64,000 nt of DNA from an uncultured Oscillospiraceae bacterium (GTDB lineage Bacteria > Bacillota > Clostridia > Oscillospirales > Oscillospiraceae): contig CAKTPO010000004.1 of assembly GCA_934591845.1 (NCBI GenBank), forward strand, positions 1-64,000, read 5' to 3'. Positions within the stretch are counted from its first letter, which is position 1. Each line of letters opens with the position of its first letter. Of the stretch, positions 52,365 through 61,774 are shown one piece after another. The position numbers and the translations under genes are program-made. The notes under the pieces are model-generated. The model was not told the origin of the DNA and ran no database searches. It worked only from the letters and a program-made list of their open reading frames with translations.

Positions 52365-53078
52365 TTATAATTTGCTAAGGACGGAACCCAGGCTGTCATG
52401 GAAGACCAGGTTTGCCCGGTCATCATAAGGGGTGGGGTCCCGGTTGATGAGGACCAGGCGGTTTCCGGCGTAATACCGCAGGAAGCCCGCCGCAGGGTAG
52501 ACGGTCAGGCTGGTACCCGCCACCAGCAGCAGGTCCGCTTGGCAGATGGCCTCCAAGGCCCCCTCCACCACCTTTTGGTTCAGGCCCTCCTCATAAAGCA
52601 CCACATCCGGCTTGACGATGCCGCCGCAGTCACAGCGGGGAATGCCCGGGGCGTTTTTCACAAACTCCGCCGGATAAAATTTTCCGCACCGGGTACAGTA
52701 ATTGCGCAGAATGGAGCCATGAAGCTCATAGACCCGTTTGGAACCGGCCTTTTGGTGAAGCCCATCGATGTTTTGGGTCACCACCGCCCGGAGACGGCCC
52801 TCTTGCTCCCACTTTGCCAGGGTATAGTGGGTAATGTTCGGTTCAACCTCCAAAGGCATCATCTTCTCCCGGTAGAACCTAAAAAAATACTCTGGGTTTT
52901 GAAGATAAAAGCTATGGCTGATGATGGTTTCCGGCGGATAATCGAACTTTTGACTGTAAAGACCGTCTTTACTGCGAAAATCCTTGACGCCGCTTTCCGT
53001 ACTGACCCCCGCCCCTGTAAAGGCCACGATATTGGAGCTTTCCTCCACCCAGGTGCGAAGGGTTTCCAACCCATCCAT
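52365..53078 (-). CDS. cobB: NAD-dependent protein deacylase (sirtuin)
   Basis: 237 residues. NAD-binding GAGVSTESGVKDFRS, catalytic His in TQNIDGLHQKAGS, and four zinc cysteines (CTRCGKFY and CDCGG). It removes acyl groups from lysines. The ATG at 53078 follows AGGAGGTG; the GTG at 53087 is part of that site. Confidence 0.95.
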   Translation of the reverse strand: MDGLETLRTWVEESSNIVAFTGAGVSTESGVKDFRSKDGLYSQKFDYPPETIISHSFYLQNPEYFFRFYREKMMPLEVEPNITHYTLAKWEQEGRLRAVVTQNIDGLHQKAGSKRVYELHGSILRNYCTRCGKFYPAEFVKNAPGIPRCDCGGIVKPDVVLYEEGLNQKVVEGALEAICQADLLLVAGTSLTVYPAAGFLRYYAGNRLVLINRDPTPYDDRANLVFHDSLGSVLSKL

Positions 53079-53101
53079 AAAGACCACCTCCTGTTATTTT
53101 T

Positions 53102-53130
53102 ATACTATCGCTTCTTTCCCCCGGTGTCAA
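53102..53130 (-). promoter_or_regulatory. Promoter of the sirtuin gene
   Basis: TTGACA (53125-53130), 17 bases, TAGTAT (53102-53107) on the minus strand. Confidence 0.8.
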
Positions 53131-53141
53131 CTGTAGAATTA

Positions 53142-53166
53142 GAGCGGCCCAAAATAAGGGCCGCTC
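53142..53166 (-). terminator. Terminator of the ABC transporter operon
   Basis: Perfect 9-bp stem (GAGCGGCCC / GGGCCGCTC), 8 bases past the stop codon; the minus-strand tail has few T residues. Confidence 0.6.
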
Positions 53167-53173
53167 AGGTTTT

Positions 53174-55048
53174 TTATTCCGATGTAGTCTTAGTATAATA
53201 CTGGGCCTGGGCGTTCCAGAGGGCGTAGTATTTTCCCGCCTTGTCCGCCACCAGGGTCTCATGGCTCCCCTGCTGGATCACTTTTCCATCCTGGAACACG
53301 GCGATCTCATCGCAGAACTTGCAGGAGGACAGCCGGTGGGAAATGTAAATGGCGGTTTTGTCCCCGGTGATTTTATCAAACTTGCCGTAAATCTCCGCCT
53401 CGGTAATGGGGTCCAGGGCGGCGGTGGGTTCGTCCAGAATAATGAACGGGGCATCTTTGTAAAGGGCCCGGGCAATGGCGATTTTCTGGGCTTCCCCGCC
53501 GGAAATCTCCACACCATCGTCGGACAAGTCCTTATAAAGCACCGTATCCAGCCCCTGGGGCAGACGCTTCAGACGGTCCCCAAACCCGGCATCCACCAGT
53601 GCCTTTTGCGCTTTCTCCCGGTCATAGTCCATGCTGCCCGCCACATTGCTGCCCAGGCTCCGGCAGAGCAGCTGGAAGTCCTGGAACACCACGGAGAAAA
53701 TGGCCATGTAATCATCGTAGCGGTACTTGCGGATGTCAATGCCGTTTAGTAGAATTTGTCCCTCCTGGGGGTCATAAAGACGGCACAGAAGCTTAATAAA
53801 GGTGGTCTTGCCGCTGCCGTTTTCCCCCACGATTGCCAGACGTTTTCCCACTTTGAACTTCATATTCACATGGCGCAGGGCCCAGATTTGAGAGCCGGGG
53901 TAGCGAAAGGATACGTCCTGAAACTCCACATCATAGGCCCGGTCTGACCGTTTTTCGGTGGTCAGGCTGCCCTGATACATTTCGTTGGGTATATCCAGAT
54001 AGACAAAGGTCTTTTCCAGGTAAGGCGTATTGGCTTTCAGCAGGCCCGCAATGTCCGACAGGGCAAACACATTGCCTACCATGGCCGTGGCGGCCCCAAT
54101 ATACTGGGTGCAGCTGCCCACATCAAAGGCCCCGCCCAGGGCTTTCAGGCAGGTAAACAGATAGATGATGCCGGTGGTCAGTGCCGTCACACTGGCACCC
54201 AGGGCGGCGTATGCTCCCATTTTTCCTCTGGCTACTTTACCAAAAATTCCCGAGGTTCCAAAGGCAAAATTTTCTTTCCAGTAGGCTCCGATCAGCCGTT
54301 GCTGGTCATTCATGCGAATGTCCATGCTGCGCTGTTTTTCCCTGCCGAGAAATCCAAAATGACTGAACAACCGATTTCCAAAGGTGGCTTCCTCTGTAAG
54401 CTCCGTCCAACACAGCTTCACCTTGGAGCCCAGATGCCCTGCCAGAATGCTGACGGCCAGGATACCGGCTGCCAAAACCACAATAAACACCGGATGATTG
54501 AGTACCGTCAGCCAGCCTCCGCTTTCCGGCACAGGAACGGTAAAGAGGCGCACCGTCAGGGCCATGCCGCTGATGAGACCAATGACACCAGTGAGAACCT
54601 CGGCGTAAATATCGGGAACCCGTTCCAGGCCGAAGCCCGCCCAATTTTCGGTCTCCTTGATCTGATTACGAAGATCCCGGTTTTCCTGCTTGTCCAGATC
54701 CCCATAGTCCATGTCAAAGGCTTTTCGGATAAAAAGGATCTCCTTTCGCCCGATCATGTCACTGAGAAGCGTGTTATAGCGTCTATCCAGCAGGGCTTTC
54801 CCCATGGCCGCCGCTGCCGTACACAGAACCCCTGCCAGTACCCAACGCCAAAGCAGTTCTTCCCGGCGAAGCACCGCCAGCTCCCGGAGAATTCTTGCGG
54901 AAAAGAACACCGTCACATAGGGGGTAATGGCATTAAAAACGCAGTACAATGTCAGTACCGGGAAAAACCGAGGGGTGACCCGGTGCAAAACCCGGATGGC
55001 CCGCAGATTCAGAGCGACGGTTTTTTGAAGATTTTCTGTTGCTTTCAT
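53174..55048 (-). CDS. ABC transporter, membrane-ATPase half-transporter 2
   Basis: 624 residues: six membrane helices (about 30-320) and an ATPase with Walker A GENGSGKTT, signature ISGGEAQK, Walker B FIILDEPTAALD and H-loop SHRLSS. The catalytic Glu is present. It starts 2 bases after the companion gene, so the two likely form a heterodimeric exporter for a peptide, lipid or drug. Confidence 0.9.
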   Translation of the reverse strand: MKATENLQKTVALNLRAIRVLHRVTPRFFPVLTLYCVFNAITPYVTVFFSARILRELAVLRREELLWRWVLAGVLCTAAAAMGKALLDRRYNTLLSDMIGRKEILFIRKAFDMDYGDLDKQENRDLRNQIKETENWAGFGLERVPDIYAEVLTGVIGLISGMALTVRLFTVPVPESGGWLTVLNHPVFIVVLAAGILAVSILAGHLGSKVKLCWTELTEEATFGNRLFSHFGFLGREKQRSMDIRMNDQQRLIGAYWKENFAFGTSGIFGKVARGKMGAYAALGASVTALTTGIIYLFTCLKALGGAFDVGSCTQYIGAATAMVGNVFALSDIAGLLKANTPYLEKTFVYLDIPNEMYQGSLTTEKRSDRAYDVEFQDVSFRYPGSQIWALRHVNMKFKVGKRLAIVGENGSGKTTFIKLLCRLYDPQEGQILLNGIDIRKYRYDDYMAIFSVVFQDFQLLCRSLGSNVAGSMDYDREKAQKALVDAGFGDRLKRLPQGLDTVLYKDLSDDGVEISGGEAQKIAIARALYKDAPFIILDEPTAALDPITEAEIYGKFDKITGDKTAIYISHRLSSCKFCDEIAVFQDGKVIQQGSHETLVADKAGKYYALWNAQAQYYTKTTSE

Positions 55049-55050
55049 CC

Positions 55051-56859
55051 TTAAAACTCCTTCCCCTCCTGATAATACCGGCTTTGGACTTCAAAAAGCC
55101 GGGCGTATGCCCCGCCTAAGGCCAGCAGGCTTTCGTGGGTGCCCTCCTCCCGGATGTCTCCGTCGGCAAGGAAAATGATGCGGTCACAAAACCTGGTGGA
55201 GGCCAGGCGGTGGGAAATAAAGACAGAGGTTTTCCCGGCGGTCATGGCACCGTATTTCTCATAAATGTCATTTTCTGCCAGGGGGTCCAGGGCGGCTGTG
55301 GGTTCGTCCAGCAGCAGAATGGGGCCGCCCTTGTATAAGGCCCGGGCCAGCATCAGCCGCTGGGTCTGGCCGCCGGAGAACAGCACCCCGTCTAAATACA
55401 CATCCCGGCCCATGTGGGTCTGCAAACCCTGAGGGAGCTTCTCAATAAATGCGGTAAGGCCCGCCTTTTGAACGCAATCCGCAATGCGCACAGGGTCAAT
55501 GCCGTCTCTGCTTTGGGCAATTTGCTCCTCCACGGTCACATCCAGCAGGGAGAATTCCTGGAAAACCGCGCTGAACAGGGCATAATACTGCTTCCGATTC
55601 AAGGCCCGGATGTCCTGGCCGTTCAGCAGCACTGCTCCTTTCGTGGGGTCTAACAGGCCGCACAGCAGCTTTACCAGGGTGGTTTTACCGGCACCGTTCA
55701 GGCCCACAATGGCAAGCTTCTCCCCGGGGTGAACCGTCAGGGTCAAATTGTGAATGGTGTCTTTCTCCGCCCCAGGATAGCGGTAGGAGACGTTCTGAAG
55801 CCGCAGTTCATACGCTGCCGCCTTGGGAACATCCGCCCCATCGGCAAAGTGAAAGGGTTCCGGGTAGTCCAGGAATTCCCGGACACAGGAAATATCCAAA
55901 CTCTCCTTGTGCAGGGTACTCAGCTCTTTGAGAATGCCCATCACCCATTGGGTAAAGGTGGATACTGCCGTAAAGTACAGCAAGAATTCTGGCACGCTGA
56001 GGCCCTCCCCCAGGGCCATGTGAATGAGATACACATAGGCGATGCCGTTGCGGGCCATGGTCAGCAGGACCTCTGTCAGGTCTGCCAGCACCTCTGCCCG
56101 CTCACAACGGAGGCTGAAATCCAGGTACAAATCATGAATCTGGTCCAGCAGCTCTTTCAGCCAGTTTTGCAAGCCAAAAATGCGAATATCCTTGGCAAGT
56201 TCCAGAGACTCCGCCTTGTTGCGGATGTACCGCTTCTTCTGGAAGTAGGTTTCTTCCTCCTCCCGGTGCTGATAACGCCAGTTATTGGCGTGTCTGGAAA
56301 CCAGGTAGCCCAAAACGCAGGTAAAAATAACCACCAGCAGAAGAACCGGGTCTATCCGGGACAGAATGGTCAGATATACCAAAAAGCCTCCGATGTTTTT
56401 TAGCAGCATGGTCAGGGTCTGCCAGATATGCTCCGTGGCCTCATTGTTTCCCTGGCAGCTCTGGTATGCCTTGGACCGAAGCTTTGTAAAGGCTTCGCTG
56501 AGTGTATTGGGATAGGAGGTTTCATTGCACTTGGCCGCCACCTTTCCGATGATGGCGGAGCGGACATCCACCCTGGCAAACATGGTGTTTTCCTGGATGT
56601 ACGCCATGGCCCCCCGGATCAGGAACAGGGCGGCGGTAAAGCCCCCAATGGTTCCAAGCAGCTCCAAAGTGGAAACCCGCCGCTCCACCTTCGATAGCAC
56701 CTGGGGCGCAATATACAGCTGCACCACATTCAGAAGCACTTCCAGTGTGGCCGTCAGCAAACAAAACAGCAATGTGCGTTTTCTGCTGCCCCAGGCGGTT
56801 TTGATCATCCAGCCCACATTTTGAAGGACTTTGTATTTAGGTTCCTTGTTTTCATTCAT
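55051..56859 (-). CDS. ABC transporter, membrane-ATPase half-transporter 1
   Basis: 602 residues, same layout: six helices (about 20-330), Walker A GLNGAGKTT, signature FSGGQTQR, Walker B ILLLDEPTAALD, H-loop SHRLAS. Both partners keep a catalytic Glu, unlike exporters with one dead site. Located directly downstream of a LytTR two-component pair, a common arrangement for signal-responsive export. Confidence 0.9.
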   Translation of the reverse strand: MNENKEPKYKVLQNVGWMIKTAWGSRKRTLLFCLLTATLEVLLNVVQLYIAPQVLSKVERRVSTLELLGTIGGFTAALFLIRGAMAYIQENTMFARVDVRSAIIGKVAAKCNETSYPNTLSEAFTKLRSKAYQSCQGNNEATEHIWQTLTMLLKNIGGFLVYLTILSRIDPVLLLVVIFTCVLGYLVSRHANNWRYQHREEEETYFQKKRYIRNKAESLELAKDIRIFGLQNWLKELLDQIHDLYLDFSLRCERAEVLADLTEVLLTMARNGIAYVYLIHMALGEGLSVPEFLLYFTAVSTFTQWVMGILKELSTLHKESLDISCVREFLDYPEPFHFADGADVPKAAAYELRLQNVSYRYPGAEKDTIHNLTLTVHPGEKLAIVGLNGAGKTTLVKLLCGLLDPTKGAVLLNGQDIRALNRKQYYALFSAVFQEFSLLDVTVEEQIAQSRDGIDPVRIADCVQKAGLTAFIEKLPQGLQTHMGRDVYLDGVLFSGGQTQRLMLARALYKGGPILLLDEPTAALDPLAENDIYEKYGAMTAGKTSVFISHRLASTRFCDRIIFLADGDIREEGTHESLLALGGAYARLFEVQSRYYQEGKEF

Positions 56860-56890
56860 GTTTCCTCACCTCGCAAGCATACTCTATCAC

Positions 56891-56923
56891 AAAAATTCGT
56901 CCCCGGAGCATTCTGGGGACGAA
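56891..56923 (-). terminator. Terminator between the two-component pair and the ABC genes
   Basis: Perfect 9-bp stem (TTCGTCCCC / GGGGACGAA) followed on the minus strand by TTTTTG. No clear promoter follows, so the ABC genes may rely on read-through. Confidence 0.8.
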
Positions 56924-56955
56924 CGGTTCTTTTGGGGGGATGAATTGCAAAGCCC

Positions 56956-57618
56956 TTACACCTGGGGCAAAAGAATTTCTGTTGTAAAGGCACCGTCCTC
57001 GCTGCCCCGGCTGATGTAGCCCTCCAGCCGCTCCACAATGGCATCGATGCGGACAAGACCAAAGCCGTGGCCCGCCCCCTTGGTGCTGCGGAAAAGTGTT
57101 CCCTCCTTGGGAAGCTTCTTTCCGGCGGTAAAATTGGTAAAGGAGATGTAGAGTTGGGTGTTTTTCATATCCATATACACCCGAATGCGCCGTTTCTCCT
57201 CCGGCAGCTTCATACTGGCCTCAATGGCATTGTCAAAAAGGTTGCCGATGATGCAGCACAAATCGATTTCCGAGGATTTGAGTTTCACCGGGATATGGGC
57301 ATCCGCCACCACCTCAATACCCTTGGACTTTGCCAGGGAGATTTTGGAATTCAGAATGGCATCGGTCATGGGGTTGCCGGTTTTGATCACCGTATCCACG
57401 GTGGTCAGGTCTTGATCCAGCAAGTCTAAATAATGGCAGATGGCCTGCCAATCTTCCTGGGCGGCATAGGCTTTCATGGTCTGGATGTGGTTGCGGTAAT
57501 CGTGCCGCCAGCCGCGGATCTGGCGGTACATATTGTCCACTTCCCGGTAATGGGTCTCGATCAGCTCCTGCTGATAGGCGGCGATCTGCCGCTGGATTCT
57601 TTTGTTGAACAGTCCCAT
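56956..57618 (-). CDS. Soluble GHKL-type sensor histidine kinase
   Basis: 220 residues, with no membrane or sensor domain. His-box WRHDYRNHIQTMKAY (His at about 39), N-box NLFDNAIEAS, and G-box GHGFGLVRI are intact, as in the AgrC/LytS-like (HPK10) class. Most of these kinases have an N-terminal membrane sensor; here only about 35 residues precede the His-box, so the signal input is unclear. Follows the regulator by 4 bases. Confidence 0.85.
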   Translation of the reverse strand: MGLFNKRIQRQIAAYQQELIETHYREVDNMYRQIRGWRHDYRNHIQTMKAYAAQEDWQAICHYLDLLDQDLTTVDTVIKTGNPMTDAILNSKISLAKSKGIEVVADAHIPVKLKSSEIDLCCIIGNLFDNAIEASMKLPEEKRRIRVYMDMKNTQLYISFTNFTAGKKLPKEGTLFRSTKGAGHGFGLVRIDAIVERLEGYISRGSEDGAFTTEILLPQV

Positions 57619-57622
57619 CGTT

Positions 57623-58321
57623 TCACCCCATTTGAATGATGGCCCGGTTCACGCCCTCATAGGCCCCCCGGGGCAGGGCCAGGGCGGTGCCGTCATTGAG
57701 TTTGATTTCTGTTTTGGTGACCCGGCTGATTCGTGTCAGGTTGACGATGGCGGACCGCCCCACACGGTAAAACCGGTCATCCAGCTGTTTTTCCAGCTCC
57801 CCCAGGGTCATTTTCACGGTCACATCCCGGCGGCCATGGATGGTCACATAGTTCCCGGATACATCCGCATAGCGAATTTCATAAATGGGAATACGCTCCA
57901 TTTCGCCCCAAAAGGCAAAGGTCAATACCTTTTCGTTCTTGGAAAGCTTGGCAGCCGCCCGGTCCAGCACGGACCGGAGCTTTTCTTCTTTCACAGGCTT
58001 TACCAGATAGTGCAGTGCCGCCACCTCGTAGCCCTCGGAAATGTAATCGGAGTAGCCGGTGATGAAAACGATTTGCACCGTATCGTTGTCCCTGCGGAGT
58101 TTCTTGGCCATGGTTACGCCGTCCATGGCCCCCATTTCAATGTCCAGAAGGAGGATGTCATAGTCTCGTTCCTGGGCATAATGAAAAAGGAAGCTTTCGG
58201 CAGAGGGAAAGAGGTCTGTCTGGATTTCATGGCTGGATGCGGCGGCCCAGGCTTTCACCATATTCAAAACATACTGCCGGTCCCCGTCAGAGTCGTCACA
58301 GATGGCAATTTTATACTTCAT
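57623..58321 (-). CDS. LytTR-family response regulator
   Basis: 232 residues. Receiver domain (ICDDSDGDR with the acidic pocket, phospho-Asp in ILLLDIEM, TGYSDY, and Lys in LVKPVKEEKL) followed by a LytTR DNA-binding domain (from about 130, GNYVTIHGRRDVTVKMTL and FYRVGRSAIVNLTRI). It probably controls the ABC exporter genes. Start at 58321 after GGGAGG. An extended -10 box (TGCTATAGT) lies about 40 bases upstream. Confidence 0.92.
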   Translation of the reverse strand: MKYKIAICDDSDGDRQYVLNMVKAWAAASSHEIQTDLFPSAESFLFHYAQERDYDILLLDIEMGAMDGVTMAKKLRRDNDTVQIVFITGYSDYISEGYEVAALHYLVKPVKEEKLRSVLDRAAAKLSKNEKVLTFAFWGEMERIPIYEIRYADVSGNYVTIHGRRDVTVKMTLGELEKQLDDRFYRVGRSAIVNLTRISRVTKTEIKLNDGTALALPRGAYEGVNRAIIQMG

Positions 58322-58428
58322 ATTCGGCTCCCTCCCGCCCATACCAAAATCAGGAACACTATAGCACAAAAGTCCGGTTTTTTCCAGAGGTTCTTCCAAA
58401 AAGAACCAGGCTTTCAGATTTTGCCCAT

Positions 58429-58460
58429 AAAAAAATCCCGCAGGAAAATTCCTGCGGGAT
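58429..58460 (-). terminator. Terminator of fba
   Basis: Perfect 10-bp stem (ATCCCGCAGG / CCTGCGGGAT) followed on the minus strand by TTTTTT. Confidence 0.9.
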
Positions 58461-58483
58461 CAAAAGGGATACAGGGAATACAG

Positions 58484-59452
58484 TTAGGCCTTGCCGTCGG
58501 AACCCAGAACGTGAACGATCTTGTGGGCCACCATGTCCTTCACAGCCTGACGGGCGGGCTTCAGGTACTGGCGGGGATCGAAGTGATCGGGATGCTCCGC
58601 AAAGTACTTCCGGATGTTGCCGGTCATGGCCAGACGGATGTCGGAGTCGATGTTGATCTTGCAGACAGCCAGCTTTGCGGCCTCACGCAGCTGATCCTCG
58701 GGGATGCCGATGGCATCGGGCATGTTGCCGCCGTAGGTATTGACCATCTTCACGAATTCCTGGGGAACGGAAGAAGATCCGTGCAGAACGATGGGGAAGC
58801 CGGGCAGACGCTTGATGCACTCCTCCAAGACGTCAAAACGCAGGGGAGGGGGAACCAGAACGCCGTCAGCATTCCGGGTGCACTGGGAAGCCTTGAACTT
58901 GTAAGCGCCGTGGCTGGTGCCGATGGCGATGGCCAGGGAGTCACAGCCGGTACGGGAAACAAATTCTTCCACTTCCTCAGGATGGGTGTAGCTTTCCTTG
59001 CCATGTTCCACGGCAACTTCGTCTTCCACGCCGGCCAGGGTGCCCAGCTCGGCCTCAACCACAACACCGTGGTCGTGGGCATACTCAACGACCTGCTTGG
59101 TCAGGGCGATGTTCTCCTCAAAGGACTTGGAGGAAGCATCGATCATAACGGAGGTAAAGCCACCGTCGATGCAGTTCTTGCACAGCTCAAAGCTGTCACC
59201 ATGATCCAGGTGCAGAGCGATGGGAATTTCGGGGTTTTCAATGACAGCAGCCTCAACCAGCTTTACCAGATAGGTGTGGTTGGCGTAGGCACGGGCGCCC
59301 TTGGAAACCTGCAGGATGACGGGAGACTTCAGCTCGCCGGCAGCCTCAGTGATGCCCTGAACGATCTCCATGTTGTTGACGTTGAAAGCACCGATGGCGT
59401 AACCGCCGTCATAAGCCTTCTTGAACATTTCTTTTGTTGTTACAAGAGCCAT
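58484..59452 (-). CDS. fba: Class II fructose-bisphosphate aldolase
   Basis: 322 residues, somewhat longer than the 285-residue Bacillus type. Zn-dependent cleavage of fructose 1,6-bisphosphate. Zinc ligands in ALHLDHGDSFE, and GTSHGAYKF and LHGSSSVP. Start at 59452 after AAAGGAA. Divergent from pfp, so two glycolytic genes share a 200-base control region. Confidence 0.96.
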   Translation of the reverse strand: MALVTTKEMFKKAYDGGYAIGAFNVNNMEIVQGITEAAGELKSPVILQVSKGARAYANHTYLVKLVEAAVIENPEIPIALHLDHGDSFELCKNCIDGGFTSVMIDASSKSFEENIALTKQVVEYAHDHGVVVEAELGTLAGVEDEVAVEHGKESYTHPEEVEEFVSRTGCDSLAIAIGTSHGAYKFKASQCTRNADGVLVPPPLRFDVLEECIKRLPGFPIVLHGSSSVPQEFVKMVNTYGGNMPDAIGIPEDQLREAAKLAVCKINIDSDIRLAMTGNIRKYFAEHPDHFDPRQYLKPARQAVKDMVAHKIVHVLGSDGKA

Positions 59453-59506
59453 TGGAATCATTCCTTTCATATATAGAGGGCCAAAGCCCTCCGGTGTTCC
59501 GTGAAC

Positions 59507-59534
59507 ATTATACCACATTTTTGAAAGATTTCAA
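59507..59534 (-). promoter_or_regulatory. Promoter of fba
   Basis: TTGAAA (59529-59534), 16 bases, TATAAT (59507-59512) on the minus strand. Confidence 0.8.
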
Positions 59535-59543
59535 TAATAATAT

Positions 59544-59572
59544 TTGCCAAACCAATCCTTTCATGCTATAAT
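59544..59572 (+). promoter_or_regulatory. Promoter of pfp
   Basis: TTGCCA (59544-59549), 17 bases, TATAAT (59567-59572), nearly adjoining the fba promoter. Confidence 0.8.
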
Positions 59573-59653
59573 GTGGAACGTATGGGTTTTTAAGGACCCA
59601 TTTATGGCACATTCCACAAAATTTTTATGAATTCCTATCTGGAGGTAACGCAA

Positions 59654-60898
59654 ATGTCTGAAAAAAATCTGGTAGGTTCCCTGATCATCGGTCAGTCCGG
59701 CGGTCCTTCTTCCGTCATCAACTGCTCCGCCTACGGTGTTATCAAGACCGGTCTGGAGAACCCCAACATCACCAAGGTTTACGGTGCATTCCACGGCATC
59801 AAGGGCGTTCTGAACGATCAGCTGATGATCATGGACGAGGAAGACCCCAAGGAGCTGGCCAATATGATGCACACGCCCTCCTCCGCCCTGGGTTCCTGCC
59901 GGTACAAGATCGCCGATCCTGACGTAGACGATACCGACTACAAGCGCATCCTGGAAATCTTCAAGAAGTACAATGTCCGTTACTTCTTCTACAACGGCGG
60001 CAACGACTCCATGGATACCTGCAACAAGATCTCCAAGTACATGGCCAAGGTTGGCTACGAGTGCCGGGTCATGGGCGTGCCCAAGACCATCGACAACGAC
60101 CTGGCCGGTACTGACCACTGCCCCGGCTTCGCTTCCGCTGCCAAGTACATCGCTACCTCTTTCATGGAAGTTTCCCGTGACAGCAAGGTATACGACACCG
60201 GCATGGTGACCATCGTAGAGTGCATGGGCCGTCACGCTGGCTGGCTGACCGCCGCTGCCGCTCTGGCCGGTATCAAGAACGACGGTCCTGACCTGGTTTA
60301 CCTGCCTGAGGTAGACTTCGACATGGACAAGTTCCTGGCCGATGTGAAGCGCATCTACGCCGAGAAGAAGAACTGCCTGGTTGCCGTTTCTGAGGGCATC
60401 CACTATGCTGACGGCACCTTCGTTTCCGAGGCCAAGACCTCCGGCACTGACGGCTTCGGCCATGCCCAGCTGGGCGGTCTGGCTGCCAGACTGGCTGACG
60501 TTGTAAAGGCCGCTACCGGTGCCAAGGTTCGTCCCATCGAGCTGAGCCTGCTGCAGCGCTGCGCCGCTCACTGCGCCTCCGGCACCGATATGGCCGAGTC
60601 CTTCATGTCCGGCAAGGTGGCTGTAGAGTCCGCCGTTTCCGGCATTACCGACAAGATGGTTGGCTTCGAGTGCACCCGGGATGCGAATGGCTACCACTGC
60701 GAGCCCAAGCTCTTTGACCTGAGTTTGGTTGCCAACACCGAGAAGAAGGTTCCTCTGGAGTGGATCAACGCCGAGGGCAACGGTGTAAACCAGGGCTTCA
60801 TCGACTACTGCCTGCCCCTCATCCAGGGTGAGACCGACATGGTAAAGGAAGACGGCCTGCCCCGTTTTGTTCACCTGAAGCGTGTTTTTGCAAAGTAA
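59654..60898 (+). CDS. pfp: Pyrophosphate-dependent 6-phosphofructokinase
   Basis: 414 residues. Phosphorylates fructose 6-phosphate using PPi, which can also run in reverse. The PPi-type markers are present: GGNDSMDT (Asp in place of the Gly of ATP enzymes) and PKTIDNDL with Lys. The start at 59654 follows GGAGGT. Codon choice differs from its neighbours (more GGT, GTT, GCT, AAG), the pattern of a highly expressed gene. Confidence 0.95.
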   Translation: MSEKNLVGSLIIGQSGGPSSVINCSAYGVIKTGLENPNITKVYGAFHGIKGVLNDQLMIMDEEDPKELANMMHTPSSALGSCRYKIADPDVDDTDYKRILEIFKKYNVRYFFYNGGNDSMDTCNKISKYMAKVGYECRVMGVPKTIDNDLAGTDHCPGFASAAKYIATSFMEVSRDSKVYDTGMVTIVECMGRHAGWLTAAAALAGIKNDGPDLVYLPEVDFDMDKFLADVKRIYAEKKNCLVAVSEGIHYADGTFVSEAKTSGTDGFGHAQLGGLAARLADVVKAATGAKVRPIELSLLQRCAAHCASGTDMAESFMSGKVAVESAVSGITDKMVGFECTRDANGYHCEPKLFDLSLVANTEKKVPLEWINAEGNGVNQGFIDYCLPLIQGETDMVKEDGLPRFVHLKRVFAK

Positions 60899-60903
60899 AA
60901 TTT

Positions 60904-60936
60904 TCGGCGCACCGTATTCTCGGTGCGCCGATTTTT
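60904..60936 (+). terminator. Terminator of pfp
   Basis: Perfect 11-bp stem (TCGGCGCACCG / CGGTGCGCCGA) followed by TTTTT. Confidence 0.92.
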
Positions 60937-61017
60937 CATACAAAATACGTCCAAATATCCATTGGATGATAGTTTCTGAAAGTGAACAAACGTGCAATCG
61001 TCCTGTTTTTTCCGCTA

Positions 61018-61047
61018 TAAAAATCACCCGGGAAAACCCGGGTGATT
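61018..61047 (-). terminator. Terminator of the TetR-family gene
   Basis: Perfect 11-bp stem (AATCACCCGGG / CCCGGGTGATT) with a 4-base loop, T residues following on the minus strand. Confidence 0.88.
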
Positions 61048-61051
61048 CTTG

Positions 61052-61612
61052 TTATTTTGCTTGGAAAGAATCCAGGGTCTGCATGATTTTTTCCGTAAGG
61101 AAGTCTGCCAGAATCTCCGGATTCTGAATCATACCGCCCATAAACCAGTGGCGAACCAGTTCCAGAATGCCGCAAACGCAGAACGTGCTGCGGTTATTGT
61201 AGTCATTCTGGGTCACCTGACCGTGATAGCGGGGGTAATGATCCAGGGCCAAATCAATGGACTGGCTCCGAATCTTATCAAAAATGTCCTCCTGGAACCC
61301 TGCGGAAGAAAGTGCCAGGAACATTTGCCGATTTTCTCGCAGATAATTGAGCTGTTCCAGAATTTTCTTTCGGCACTGGGCACCATCGGCCACAGGATCT
61401 GTCCACAAAACCCCGTTGAGGATCTTGTTCTCCATCTCATTTTTCAGCTGGGTGGTGTTTTTGTAGTTCCGATAGAAGGTAGAGCGATTGATTCCAGCCT
61501 TTTCGCAAATCTGCGCAGGCGTAATGTCATTAAAGCCCTTCTCCTGGAGCAGCTCGACCAGAGCTGCCGATAATTTTTGTTTTGTTTTCCGAACGCGTGC
61601 ATCCTCTGCCAT
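61052..61612 (-). CDS. TetR-family transcriptional regulator
   Basis: 186 residues. N-terminal HTH (about 6-55: ITPAQICEKAGINRSTFYRN), helical ligand domain without a recognisable effector. The DhaS-like C-terminal WFMGGMIQNPEILADFLTEKI is of the TetR_C_7-type found beside many small-molecule operons. The ATG at 61612 follows GGGGAG. Divergent from the YbaK gene; target unknown. Confidence 0.88.
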   Translation of the reverse strand: MAEDARVRKTKQKLSAALVELLQEKGFNDITPAQICEKAGINRSTFYRNYKNTTQLKNEMENKILNGVLWTDPVADGAQCRKKILEQLNYLRENRQMFLALSSAGFQEDIFDKIRSQSIDLALDHYPRYHGQVTQNDYNNRSTFCVCGILELVRHWFMGGMIQNPEILADFLTEKIMQTLDSFQAK

Positions 61613-61644
61613 ATGACCGCTCCCCATTCATTTATTCTTGCCGT

Positions 61645-61673
61645 ATTATAGCATTATATTTCAAAAAAATCAA
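61645..61673 (-). promoter_or_regulatory. Promoter of the TetR-family gene
   Basis: TTGATT (61668-61673), 17 bases, TATAAT (61645-61650) on the minus strand. The AT-rich gap 61674-61774 holds further TATAAT-like boxes but nothing definite. Confidence 0.65.
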
Positions 61674-61774
61674 CTATCTAACAATATTTTTTTATTTTAC
61701 TTCGTGTTCATAATTTCGTATAATATGCAACTTTTAGCGCAAGATACTCCGTTTGAAAGTTTTTCAAAAAAGTA

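Noticed and set aside
57602..59476. A 624-codon plus-strand open frame.
   Set aside because: It lies opposite the response regulator and fba, both clear genes, and crosses their terminators and start regions.
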